Source: Prionace glauca
Taxonomy: Eukaryota > Chordata > Chondrichthyes > Carcharhiniformes > Carcharhinidae
Direction: 5' to 3'
Length of the DNA stretch: 64,000 nucleotides
Assembly (NCBI GenBank): GCA_037974335.1
Contig: CM075761.1
Span: 13,877,708 to 13,941,707, forward strand
Under the pieces are notes generated by a model, which saw nothing but the letters and a program-made list of their open reading frames with translations, did not search any database and was not told the DNA's origin. How positions within the stretch are numbered: position 1 is the first letter of the stretch; the number at the start of each line of letters is the position of its first letter. Both the position numbers and the translations under genes were made by a program. Shown one piece after another: positions 22,336-32,220 of the stretch.

Positions 22336-23180
22336 CCCGTTGACCCCCACTCTCTGCCTCCTATTTGACTCACCAATCCTCTTTCCACGCTAACACCCTA
22401 CCCCCAACTCCAAGTCCCCTGACCTTCTGCAATAACCTCTTATGAGGTACTTTGTCCAACGCCTTCTGAAAATCCAAAAAGACCACATCCGGCTCTCCTC
22501 TATCCACCGCCCTAGATACATCCTCATAGAACTCCAATAAATTTGTCAGACACGACTTCCCTTTAATGAAACCGTGCTGCGTCTGCTCTATCAAGCAATT
22601 CCCTTCAAGATGCCTCGCAATTTCCTCTTTAATGACGGATTCTAACATTTTACCTACCACAGACGTCGTTAAACTAACCGGCCTATAATTCCCTGCCTTT
22701 TGCCTGGCACCCTTCTTAAACAACGGCGTAACATTAGCCGTTTTCCAATCTTCCGGCACTTCCCTGGAATCCAGCGACGTCTGGAAAATAACCACCAATG
22801 CATCCACTATGACCTCCGCCATTTCTTTCAGAACCCTCGGATGCATTCCATCCGGTCCTGGGGACTTGTCCACAATCAGCCCCTCCAGTCTGTCGAGCAC
22901 CGCCTCTCTAGTAACAGTAATGTCATTGAGACCCTCCAGTCCTACTACCTTTCCATCGCTAACACCCGGCCAATTATTCACGTCCTCCTCCGTGAAGACG
23001 GAAACAAAAAAGTTATTCAATACCTGAGCCATATCCCCATCCCCTACCACTAGGTCCCCTTTCTCATCCTCTAAAGGACCAACGTTCACCCTAGCCAGCC
23101 TCTTGCTATCCTTTTTTATATTAAGCGCTAGCCCAGCTTCATAGTTTCTCCTACCCTCCTTTATCAACTTCTTCAAAGAA
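22336..23180 (-). mobile_element. CR1-like LINE, RT N-terminal half (TTCTTATG group)
   Basis: An open 268-residue frame (23176-22370) holds LNNFFVSVFTEEDVN, DKSPGPDGMHPRVLKEM, NYRPVSLTTSVVGK, QHGFIKGKSCLTNLLEF and FLDFQKALDKVPHKRL. It shares its end with the LINE at 37400-38565, which carries the rest of the same family. Confidence 0.88.
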
Positions 23181-23284
23181 ATGGGTGATTTTCTGGTACA
23201 GCTCTGGTGTCACACAGAGTAAGAGTGCTCTCAACATCAGGTCAGAGTCCAACCAGTTTATCTGATAGTAATATCAACGATATA

Positions 23285-23462
23285 GACGGCTGATACCATG
23301 AGGGGGTTAGCCTATGAAGAAAGTCTAAATAGACTGGGTCTATACTCGTTGGAGTTTAGAAGGCTGAGGGGGGGATCTTATAGAGACATATCAGATAATG
23401 AAGGGGATAGATAGGTTAGAGGTAGAAAGATTCTTCCCGCTTTGAAAGGATAGCAAGACTCG
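23285..23462 (+). mobile_element. LINE fragment (TTCTTATG group)
   Basis: It encodes LAYEESLNRLGLYSLEF and a diverged RLRGDLIETYQIMKG region. It ends where the minisatellite starts. Confidence 0.75.
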
Positions 23463-23775
23463 AGGGCACCACCCCCACCACCCTCACCCCCACCGCCAAT
23501 ACCTCCAATACCACCACCCCCACCCTCACCACCACCAACACCACCACCCTTATCCCCACTAGCCCCACCTCCATCACCACCAGCACCCTCACCACCATCA
23601 CTACTACCCCCACCCATCACCACCACCCCCACCCTCACCACCACCAACACCACCACCCCCACCACCACCACTAGCCCCACCTCCACCAACACCAGCACTC
23701 TCACCACCATCACCATCACCCCCACCCCACCACCACCAGCACCATTCCCACCTCCACCACTACCACCCTCACCAC
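23463..23775. repeat. CCA/CCACC-rich minisatellite
   Basis: About 310 bases of irregular CAC, CCACCA and CCCCCACC units run on the plus strand. The opposite strand is G-rich and yields Gly/Val-rich open frames that are not genes. Confidence 0.9.
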
Positions 23776-23789
23776 AACCGCCATTAACC

Positions 23790-24210
23790 CAGCAATTTAT
23801 TTCGTTTTCCTTCCTGAGTTTATCCAGTTTCTCCATCAACTGGAACTCTGCTGTTCGGCTCATTATGGGAAATCCTTCCACATTATCCCCACCCACTGAG
23901 TAAAGTAGTTCCTCGTTAATTTCACTGCCACCTTTATTATAGTCTTTGCTTCTCTTCCTGTTGACTCCACCCAAATGGAAATAAACCACTCTGTCTATCC
24001 TGCCACATTCGTTCATATCCTTAACATTCTCCATCCTCCACCTTGTCTTTCCTGGTGGGCAAAAGGCCGACAATTCAACGCTTGTTCTGATTGTTACAAC
24101 TCTCGAACTGGTTCCATCCATGCTATGACACGAGCGAACATTTGTGTGTGCTGATCTCTCACCCTGCATTTTCAGACATCCGGGATCACACAGGTAACTA
24201 AACACGCGTG
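23790..24210 (-). mobile_element. Possible old LINE 3' end
   Basis: A long minus-strand frame contains NEELLYSVGGDNVEGFP, which resembles a frame-shifted reading of the LINE end FFTQRVVN-W. The match is weak. A cellular exon cannot be ruled out. Confidence 0.35.
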
Positions 24211-24254
24211 GAATACCTTTAAATCAGGTTTATTCCCCCTATAATCCTTGAGTT

Positions 24255-24425
24255 AATGTTGAGGCAAAAAAAAAAAATACTACGGGTGCTGGAATCTTAA
24301 ACAAGAGAAGAAAAAATGGAAAATCGCACCGGATCTGACAGCATCTGCGGGGAGAGATCAGAGCCAGCATTTCGAATCTAGGTGACCCTTCATTAGAGCA
24401 AATGGGGAAATGTTTTTGAAACATG
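24255..24425 (+). repeat. Interspersed repeat fragment
   Basis: It contains GATCTGACAGCATCTGCGGG and AGCCAGCATTTCGAATCTAG. I recognise this as a common repeat motif of cartilaginous fish genomes but cannot name its class. Confidence 0.45.
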
Positions 24426-24597
24426 TTTATACGTCACTAATCTATTTCCCCCCTTGAGGGGTGACATACACTAGGGAACCAGATAAGAATGTGTTCATCA
24501 TCTCCAAAACCCAAAGTTAAACCATAGGAACCGATGAATCCCTCATTACCAATTACAAGCCAGGTTAAATGGATCATTTGATGGGTCATTATGTGCG

Positions 24598-24970
24598 TCA
24601 TAGAATATAGAACACTACAACACAAACAGGCTCTTCGGCCACAAGTAGTGCCGATCACATCCATACCTACCAAGCCATAGAACTACCTGTAACTCCCAAT
24701 GCCATTAGATCCCATGTACTCATCCAGAAGTATTTTAAAAGACCCCAGCGAGTTCGCCTCCACCACCACCGACGGCAGCCGATTCCACTCACTCACCACC
24801 CTGTGAGTGAAAAACTTACCCCTAACATCTCTTCTGTACTTGCTTCCCAACTTAATCCTGTGTCCTCTCGCAGTGACCATTTCAGCCCTGGGAATAAGCC
24901 TCCAAGAATTCACCCTATCTATTCCTCTCAACATTTTATAAACCTCTATCAGTTCGCCTCTCAACTGTCA
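24598..24970 (-). mobile_element. LINE 3' end fragment (TTCTATG group)
   Basis: It encodes RGELIEVYKMLRGIDRV and FFTHRVVSEWNRLPSVVVEA on the minus strand, with the tail at 24598. Confidence 0.8.
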
Positions 24971-24974
24971 TTGA

Positions 24975-25350
24975 AGTTATTGGTGCGATGGCGGCTGTCC
25001 ACCTTAAACTGGACCAGATGCTGGGCAACACGACAGCTCAGTGACTATCACTGATTGCTGTGCAGACACATGGATTTGGGCCGGTGTCTGTGGGAGTTTG
25101 CGCATTCTCCCCGTGCATGCGTGGGTTTTCTCCGGGTGCTCCGGTTCCCTCCCACACCCCAAAGATGTGCTCTTAGGCTGATTGGTGTAACAAATTGTCC
25201 CTAAATTCGTCTTCCCTCAATGTGGAATGCCATAAGCGTAGACAAGTGTCATGGGTGGAGGGGGGACTCATAATGTTAAAATGGCGGCGATGGCTCGTTG
25301 GGCCCAAGGGTCTGTTTCCCGGGCTGTTTTGTTCTTTCTTCTTTGACTCG
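24975..25350 (+). mobile_element. TTTGTTC-group SINE-like 3' element
   Basis: It reads CAACACGACAGCTCAGTGAC, GTTTGCGCATTCTCCCCGTG and CGTTGGGCCCAAGG, then the TTCTTT tail. It equals the 3' UTR module of the LINEs at 7213 and 19029. Confidence 0.75.
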
Positions 25351-26271
25351 TAGAACAGGGATGCTGTGCACTCGTAATAATATCACTGGACATCTCCAGA
25401 CAAATCCGTTCAGGATATAGAATCTAATTCGGAAGATGTTGGAACTAAAATTCAGCTAATAATGAAAATGGCTGAAATCGCAGTCCAAATAAACAAGTCT
25501 GAATTATAGAGGCCCCGAAACCATTATCGGTCGTCATAAAGAAACATTGCATATATTATTCTCATTTAGGGACTGAAACAGTCAATGTGCGCGCAGTCTG
25601 ACCTTACCGACATATTATTCCAGACCTCCTAGATAGTTTTTATTTCAGCCCATTGTACAAAAACCATAGAATAGAAATAGATCAGAAAGAATGGCCCAGC
25701 ATTCAAAGAGGCAGCAAAAACAACAGTAGAAAAAAGTGCAAACTCAAAGAGGCCATTAGTAACATGGAGGCCTCTTCCAAAGTTAGAGCAAATGTATTCC
25801 CCGTCCCCGACTCTCATACCAGACCCCCACTCCCTCGTGGGAAAGCAAAAGCCTGGTATCGTCATACTCAGGGAATGATATCCGGCAGAGAAGATCCCAG
25901 ACACTACCATCACCATACATAAGGTGGCGCTATAGGAACATGCAGTGGTAACGGAGCTAGAATTGTGGAGTTATCCAGTGACTTCCAAAAATCTTCTCTG
26001 GACGACAAGGTGCCACTTGCCAACAACACATCCATAGGTCCTGCTATTAACCTCATTCTGACCGCCTCAGTTCATGAATCAAAGCTCCTTCATGTTGAAA
26101 TTCACTTGAGGAATGCACAGGCTGAGTTAAGGGCGCAAAATGCCCATTGCTGGGGGAATTCGGTGACTTAAACTTAAAGCTCGGTAACGCCACTGCTGGC
26201 CGGAGGTTAAATGACATAAACTCAGCTGGAGTCCTGCTGCGGCTGCTGATGAGGAAAACAACAGGAAGGAA
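25351..26271. other. Single-copy stretch without a recognised gene
   Basis: The open frames are short and domain-free. A nonamer-like ACAAAAACC at 25659 has no paired heptamer. Confidence 0.4.
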
Positions 26272-26612
26272 AATGGGGCGGCACCATAGCACAGTGGGTG
26301 AGCACTGCTGCTTCACAGCTCCAGGGACTTGGGTTTTATGGCTGGCGTCACCGTCTGTGTGGAGTTTGCACATTCTCCTCGTTTCTGTGTGGGTTTCCCT
26401 CGGGTACTCGGGTTTCTTCCCACAAAGATGTGCGGGTTAGGTTGATCGGTCATGCTAAAAAAATTGTTCCTTAATTTCCTGAGGTATGTAGGTGAGAGGG
26501 ATTAGTCGTAAAATACGTAGGGATATGGGGGTAGGGCCTGGGTGAGATTGTATTCGGTGCAGACTCGATGGGCCGAAGGGCGTCTTTCTGCACTGTAGGG
26601 GGTCGATGATTC
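26272..26612 (+). mobile_element. tRNA-headed SINE with a CR1-like tail
   Basis: GCACCATAGCACAGTGGGTG opens the head. The B-box is damaged (GGGTTTTATGGC). The end is GATGGGCCGAAGGG and CTGCACTGTAGGG. Confidence 0.8.
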
Positions 26613-27171
26613 GATGATGATGAAATTGTCCTCAACAATCTGTTTGTCGCAACTGCATCTACAAGTGAACGTGTAGGTAGGGGACACTAATATACAATGT
26701 GTGGAGACGGTGTCCCGTCTTTATGTTGCGTATATTCCCTGTAGATGTTATTTCACGGTTTTACATACGATAGAAGTAAAGCAGTTGCTTTCTGGGAGCC
26801 CATGAGGCTCCGCGAACCTTCGGCAGCAGCAGAATTAAACTTCATCAAAATTCAGAATCTCATCCCCAGGTCAACAGTTAATATCAAGCAGGGAAGACAA
26901 CACTATTCAGATGTTCTGCACAGGCGGGATGATAGGGAGAGAGCCTTAAAATATAAAGTGTAACATCGGTCAGGTACAAAACAGGACGACTTGCGTGACA
27001 CACAGCGAACCCAGCAGGCGACAGAGGGAGCTAAATCATCCCATCGTGAGCAGATCACTGTCAACTGCTGCTCTGCCTTATTCAGTCGGGGACGGTCGTG
27101 CCAAATGCGACAGTTAACAGGTTAAGAGGTTCGAAAATATCTGTGTTCATTGACCGGGGTGTGGAAGTGCG
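26613..27171. other. Single-copy stretch without a recognised gene
   Basis: No exon with plausible splice sites and no domain was found. A small open frame at 26745-26963 has no support. Confidence 0.4.
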
Positions 27172-27259
27172 GTTATAGAACATAGAACATTACAGCGCAG
27201 AACAGGCCCTTCGGCCCACGATGTTGCGCCGACCAGTTACAAAACAATGACCCATTAGC

Positions 27260-30055
27260 CTAAACCAATCCCTTTTCATCCATAAACCTATCCACAGATC
27301 TTTTAAACGCCCCCAAACTAGGTGCATTTACAACTGCAGCTGGCAGGGCATTCCAGTCCCTCACCACCCTTTGGGTAAAGAACCTACCCCTGACATCTGT
27401 CCTATAACTACCCCCCCTTAATTTAAAATCGTGCCCCCTCGTGCTAGCTTTCTCCATCCTAGGAAAAAGGCTATCACTATCTACCCTGTCTAAACCTCTA
27501 ATCATCTTATATGTTTCAATGAGATCCCCTCTTAGCCGCCTTCTTTCCAGCGAAAACAACCCCAAATCTCTCAATCTCTCCTCATAGGATCTCCCCTCCA
27601 TACCAGGCAACATCCTGGTAAACCTCCTCTGCACCCTCTCCAAAGCCTCCACATCCTTCCTGTAATGTGGGGACCAGAACTGCACACAGTACTCCAAGTG
27701 CGGCCGCACCAGAGATGTGTACAGTTGCATCATGACGCTGCGACTCCTAAATTCAATCCCCCTACCAATAAATGCAAAAACTCCGTATGCCTTCTTAACA
27801 ACCTTATCCACTTGATTCCCAACTTTCATGGATCTATGTACACATACACCTAGATCCCTCTGCTCCTCCACACTATTCAAAGTCCTCCCGTTAGCCCTAT
27901 ACTCAACACATCTGTTATTCCTACCGAAATGAATTACCTCACACTTCTCCACATTAAACTCCATCCGCCACCTCTCAGCCCAGCTCTGCAACCTTTCTAA
28001 GTCATCCTGCAAACTATGACACCCTTCCTCACAATCTACCACACCTCCGACTTTGGTGTCATCAGCAAACTTACTAATCCACCCAACTATACCCTCATCC
28101 AGATCATTAATAAAAATTACAAACAGCAGTGGCCCCAAAACAGATCCCTGAGGCACACCACTTGTAACCGAACTCCATGACGAATATTTCCCATCAACCA
28201 CCACTCTCTGTCTCCTATCTGCTAGCCAATTCCTGATCCAATTACCTAGATCACCCCCAATCCCATACATCTGCATTTTCTGCAGAAGCCTACCATGGTG
28301 AACCTTATCAAACGCCTTGCTAAAATCCATATACACCACATCAACTGCCTTACCCCTATCCACCTCTTTGGTCACTTTCTCAAAGAACTCGATAAGGTTA
28401 GTAAGGCATGACCTACCCGCTACAAAACCATGCTGACTGTCTCTAATCAACTCATTACTTTCCAAATAACTATAAATCCTGTTTCTAATAATCCTTTCCA
28501 AAACCTTACCCACCACAGAAGTAAGACTCACCGGTCTATAATTCCCAGGGAACTCCCTTCTCCCCTTCTTAAACAATGGGACAACATTTGCTGTCCTCCA
28601 ATCTTCTGGTACTATACCAGAGACTAACGACGACCTGAAGATCAGAGCCAGAGGCTCCGCAATCACCCCTCTTGCCTCCCAAAGAATCCAAGGGTAAATC
28701 CCATCTGGACCAGGGGACTTATCTATTTTCAATCCCTCTAAAATATCCAGCACATCCCCCGTATCAACTGCAATACTATCTATTACACACCCCTGCACCC
28801 CAGTGTCCTCCTCAGCTGCATTCCTGTCCCCTTGCGTGAACACCGAAGAGAAATATTGGTTCAACGCTTCTCCAATCTCATCCGGTTCCACACACAACTT
28901 CCCTCTACTGTCTGTAACTGGCCCTAATCTTGTCCTAACCAACCTTCTGGTCTTGACATACCTGTAAAACGCCTTAGGGTTCTCCTTAATCCTATCAGCC
29001 AAAATCATCTCATGCCCTATTTTAGCCCTTCTTAACTCCCTCTTCAACTCCCTCCTAGCCAATATAAAACTTTCTAATGCACTACCTGAGCCCTCAAGCC
29101 TCATCCGAACATAAGCGTCCTTTTTCTTCCTAACCAACGAATCAACTTTTTTGGTGCACCACGGTTCCCTGGGCCTACCAAATCCTCCTTGCCTGACAGG
29201 GATATACTTATCACAGACCCGCAATAGCTGCTCCTTGAAAAATCTCCACATCTCGGATGTTCCCAGTCCCTGTAATCTCCCATTCCAACCAATGCTTCCT
29301 AATTCTCTCCTAATAGCCTCATAATTACCCTTCCCCCAGCTGAAACTACTGACCCGAGGTTCATGCCTATCCCTTTCCATCACTAAGGTGAACGTAATCG
29401 AATTGTGATCACTATCCCCAAACTGTACACCAACTTCCAAGTCTAGCACCTGGTCTGGCTCATTACCGAGCACCAAATCCAATATAGCCTCACCTCTCGT
29501 CGGCCTATCTACATACTGAGTCAAAAAACCTTCTTGCACACTTTGAACAAAAACTGACCCCTCTAACGAGCCAGAGCTGTAGCAATTCCAATCTACATGA
29601 GTAAAGTTAAAGTCCCCCATAACAATTACCCTATTACTTTCACTCCTAACAAGGATCGTCTCCGCAATCCTTTCCTCAACCTCTCTAGAACTTTTTGGAG
29701 GTCTATAAAAGACTCCCAACAGGGTGACCTCTCCTCTCCTATTTCTAATCTCCGCCCATACTACCTCAACAGACAAGTCCTCATCAAAGTTCCTCTCTGA
29801 CACTGAGATACAGTCCTTGACCAATAATGCTACCCCACCCCCCCTTCTACCTCCTTGTCTATTCCGATTAAAGCATTTGTACCCCGGGACCTGCAACATC
29901 CATTCCTGACCCTGCTCTATCCAAGTCTCTGAAATGGCCACAACATCGAAGTCCCAGGTACTGGTCCACGCTGCAAGTTCATCCACCTTATTGCGAATAC
30001 TCCTCGCATTAAAGTATACACATTTCAAACCACATTCCAAATCCTGTTCCGCCAC
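27260..30055 (-). CDS. LINE ORF2: endonuclease and reverse transcriptase
   Basis: An open frame of 931 codons. Residues about 10-230 form an APE-like endonuclease (CVYFNARSIRNKVDEL, SETWIEQGQEW, GDFNFTHVDWN, FGDSDHNS). RT follows at about 440-720 (DKSPGPDGIYP, NYRPVSLTSVVGK, QHGFVAGRSCLTN, YMDFSKAFDKV, SGVPQGSVLGPLLF, catalytic FADD). The CR1-type C-terminal region runs to the end. The endonuclease should nick genomic DNA and the RT should copy the element RNA at the nick. No ATG precedes the endonuclease core: the frame begins at a GTG, and the first in-frame Met is near QEWML. It therefore probably starts by reinitiation after ORF1 or at a non-AUG codon. Confidence 0.92.
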   Translation of the reverse strand: MAEQDLECGLKCVYFNARSIRNKVDELAAWTSTWDFDVVAISETWIEQGQEWMLQVPGYKCFNRNRQGGRRGGGVALLVKDCISVSERNFDEDLSVEVVWAEIRNRRGEVTLLGVFYRPPKSSREVEERIAETILVRSESNRVIVMGDFNFTHVDWNCYSSGSLEGSVFVQSVQEGFLTQYVDRPTRGEAILDLVLGNEPDQVLDLEVGVQFGDSDHNSITFTLVMERDRHEPRVSSFSWGKGNYEAIRRELGSIGWNGRLQGLGTSEMWRFFKEQLLRVCDKYIPVRQGGFGRPREPWCTKKVDSLVRKKKDAYVRMRLEGSGSALESFILARRELKRELRRAKIGHEMILADRIKENPKAFYRYVKTRRLVRTRLGPVTDSRGKLCVEPDEIGEALNQYFSSVFTQGDRNAAEEDTGVQGCVIDSIAVDTGDVLDILEGLKIDKSPGPDGIYPWILWEARGVIAEPLALIFRSSLVSGIVPEDWRTANVVPLFKKGRREFPGNYRPVSLTSVVGKVLERIIRNRIYSYLESNELIRDSQHGFVAGRSCLTNLIEFFEKVTKEVDRGKAVDVVYMDFSKAFDKVHHGRLLQKMQMYGIGGDLGNWIRNWLADRRQRVVVDGKYSSWSSVTSGVPQGSVLGPLLFVIFINDLDEGIVGWISKFADDTKVGGVVDCEEGCHSLQDDLERLQSWAERWRMEFNVEKCEVIHFGRNNRCVEYRANGRTLNSVEEQRDLGVCVHRSMKVGNQVDKVVKKAYGVFAFIGRGIEFRSRSVMMQLYTSLVRPHLEYCVQFWSPHYRKDVEALERVQRRFTRMLPGMEGRSYEERLRDLGLFSLERRRLRGDLIETYKMIRGLDRVDSDSLFPRMEKASTRGHDFKLRGGSYRTDVRGRFFTQRVVRDWNALPAAVVNAPSLGAFKRSVDRFMDEKGLV

Positions 30056-30141
30056 TCCCCCGCAATGCCGTGCATTGCAGTCCCCATCTACGCCCCCCTC
30101 ACTTTCACCCCCTCTACTCAGGATCCCACCCCCCCTCTGAA

Positions 30142-31065
30142 TCAGTTTAAACCACTCCGCATAACCTTAATAAATTTACCTCCCAGGATATTTGTTCCCC
30201 TTTGGTTCAGGTGAATCCCATCCCTCTGATAAATGTCCCACCTTCCCCAGAACGAGCCCCAATTGTTCAAGTACTTAAACCCCTCCCTCCTGCACCATCC
30301 CCTCAGCCACGAGTTCAAGCTTTCCCTCCCTCTATTCCTCTCTAAACTATCCCGTGGCACAGCCAAGAGTCCAGAGATAACCACTCTCTCTGTCTTGGCC
30401 TTTAGCTTCCACCCCAACTCCATGAATCTCTGCTTAATGTCCCCTTCCCTTAGCCTTCCTATATCATGCGTCCCCACATGAATAATAACTTGGGGTTGAT
30501 CTCCCTCTCCCCTGAGAGTCTTGAATATCCTCTCTGAGACATCCTGGACCCCAGCCCCTGGTAGGCAACACACCAGCCCTGAGTTCCTATCATTATTACC
30601 GACTCTCCTATCCGTCCCTTTAACGGTGGAGTCCCCAATGACAAGACCTAATCTTTGGCTACCCCTAACCACCTGAGCTTTTACAGTAGGCTCATCCCCA
30701 GAGACCTGCTCCCTTTGGCTATCCCCAGTTGATCCCTCCTCAACTGTAGCCTCCAGGACCGAAAACCTATTTTGGAGGGGAACAGCCCCAGGGGATTTTC
30801 CCCCCACTTGCTTCTTACCCCTCCTCTTGGCAGTGACCCAAGACTGGTTTCTAGGAGTGACTAACTCCCTATAACTCCTATCAATGTCCACCACTGCATC
30901 CCGAATTTTGCGGAGCTCCTCTACTTCCACCTCCAACTCCTTTACACGCTCCTCCAGAAGCTGCATTCTAACGCACTTCCTACAAGTAAAATCCCCTGTA
31001 ACACTACTGGAGTCCCTCACCACATACATCCCACAGGAGATGCAGCACACTGCCTGAACTGCCAT
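30142..31065 (-). CDS. LINE ORF1: zinc-binding, coiled-coil, esterase-like
   Basis: A 307-residue open frame. Near the N-terminus, CCISCGMYVV and CRKCVRM form a CxxC...CxxC putative zinc-binding site. A coiled coil follows (LLEERVKELEVEVEELRKI), then a basic linker. The C-terminal SGNH-hydrolase-like domain has VIGDSTVKGTD (nucleophile Ser block), IHVGTHDIG (the usual Asn block, here His/Asp) and RDGIHLNQRG (Asp-His pair). CR1 ORF1 proteins with esterase domains are known; they are thought to bind element RNA or membranes. The frame is whole. Confidence 0.85.
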   Translation of the reverse strand: MAVQAVCCISCGMYVVRDSSSVTGDFTCRKCVRMQLLEERVKELEVEVEELRKIRDAVVDIDRSYRELVTPRNQSWVTAKRRGKKQVGGKSPGAVPLQNRFSVLEATVEEGSTGDSQREQVSGDEPTVKAQVVRGSQRLGLVIGDSTVKGTDRRVGNNDRNSGLVCCLPGAGVQDVSERIFKTLRGEGDQPQVIIHVGTHDIGRLREGDIKQRFMELGWKLKAKTERVVISGLLAVPRDSLERNRGRESLNSWLRGWCRREGFKYLNNWGSFWGRWDIYQRDGIHLNQRGTNILGGKFIKVMRSGLN

Positions 31066-31139
31066 CCCTGAAACAGTTACCAGCAGAAAAAATAAAAATA
31101 TTAAAAAGAAAACTTACCCACACTTATAATTTAGGTTAG

Positions 31140-31755
31140 AGGAGGTGGGAGGGTGGGATTCTCTACCAGTGTAGAGGTTGGGGGGGGAGCGGAGGGTGGG
31201 AGGGTGGTGTGTGGGGTCTGGGGGTGTAGGGGTGCAGATGGGGGGGTGTGGGGTGTGGGGGTGGGGGTGGGTTGGTGTGGGGTTGTGGGGGTGGTGTGTG
31301 GGGTGTGGGGGTGTGGGGTTAGGGATGTGGGTGGAGGTGGGGGTGGGGGAGTGTGGGGGTGGGGATGGGCGGGTTTGGGGGTGGGGATGGAGGGGTGGAG
31401 ATGGGGGTGTGCAGTTGGGGGTGGGGGTGTGGGGTGTGGGGATGTGGGGTTAAGAATGAGGGTTGGGGTGGGGAGTGTGGGGTGGGGGTTTAGGGATGTG
31501 GGTGGGGGTGTGGCGGTGTGGGGGTGGGGGTGGGTGTGGGGGTGTGAGGGTGGGGGTGGGGGGGGGTGTGGGAGTGGAGGTGGGGGGTTAGGGATGTGGG
31601 TGGGGAGTGTGGGGTGTGGGTGTGGGGGGTTAGGGATATGGGTGGGGAGTGTGGGGTGTGGGGGTGGGGGGTTAAGGATGTGGGTGGGGTTGGGGAGTGT
31701 GGGAGTGGGGGGTTATGGGGGTGGGGGAGGGGGGTGCAGGGGTGGGGGTGAATTT
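31140..31755. repeat. GT-rich (GGGTGTGGGG)n minisatellite
   Basis: About 600 bases of irregular G-runs of three to seven separated by T, TGT or A, on the plus strand. It is rich in potential G-quadruplexes. It lies between the 5' ends of two head-to-head LINEs. Gly/Val/Trp-rich open frames across it are not genes. Confidence 0.92.
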
Positions 31756-32129
31756 AGAGAATTGGAATACAATAGGAGCGGGACATTGACAGCAATGGTT
31801 GATTTTACCAGCGCTGAAAATTACTATTCTCCTCCTAATGTTCTAAGGGCCCAGGTTCACTTCCTGCCACGGCAGACATTTGCTCTGGAGCAGCGGAGGC
31901 TGCGGAGAGCACTTCAGGTGAGAGGGGAAATTGCAAAGGAGTTGTGAACAGCAAGTTTTTGCACAGAGAGTGACAGTTTTCTGGAAAGCGCTGATTGGGT
32001 TGGTGGTGAAGAGAGATATTTGATTGGGGCATTTCAGTGGTTTTTATATCAACACATGTATATGCAAGGTATAGAGAGATATGGACTAAGGACGGGTAAA
32101 AGACATAAGTTTAACTTGGCGTCGTTGTC
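31756..32129. other. Spacer between minisatellite and LINE leader
   Basis: Part (about 31960-32110) resembles a decayed LINE 3' end (GTATAGAGAGATATGGACTA). The remainder is unassigned. Confidence 0.4.
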
Positions 32130-32220
32130 GAGACAACATCATGGGACAGGGGCTCATTGTTTCTGGCGAGCAAAGTCGAGAGGCAGCGATTTTTGGACAT
32201 CAGAGGAGGCAGCAACGGGG

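Larger units (their letters stand above)
27172..31133 (-). mobile_element. Near-full-length CR1-like LINE with both ORFs open
   Basis: This non-LTR retrotransposon copies itself by target-primed reverse transcription. On the minus strand a short leader (31133-31066) is followed by ORF1 (31065-30142), ORF2 (30055-27260), a roughly 85-base 3' UTR and the heptamer tail at 27172. Both frames are uninterrupted, which points to recent movement. The CR1 assignment rests on the esterase ORF1, the APE endonuclease plus RT ORF2, and the ERVQRRFTRMLPGMEGRSYE-type C-terminus shared with bird CR1. It lies head to head with the LINE at 32130. Confidence 0.9.

Noticed and set aside
23378-24205. 275-residue minus-strand frame with a Gly/Val-rich end
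   Set aside because: Half is minisatellite. The rest shows only a weak LINE-end likeness, so no host gene is called.
25656-25670. ACAAAAACC, a recombination-signal nonamer
   Set aside because: No CACAGTG-like heptamer at 12 or 23 bases and no V, D or J segment beside it.
31153-31947. 264-residue Gly/Val/Trp-rich frame
   Set aside because: It is a by-product of the GT-rich minisatellite; neighbouring frames are equally open.
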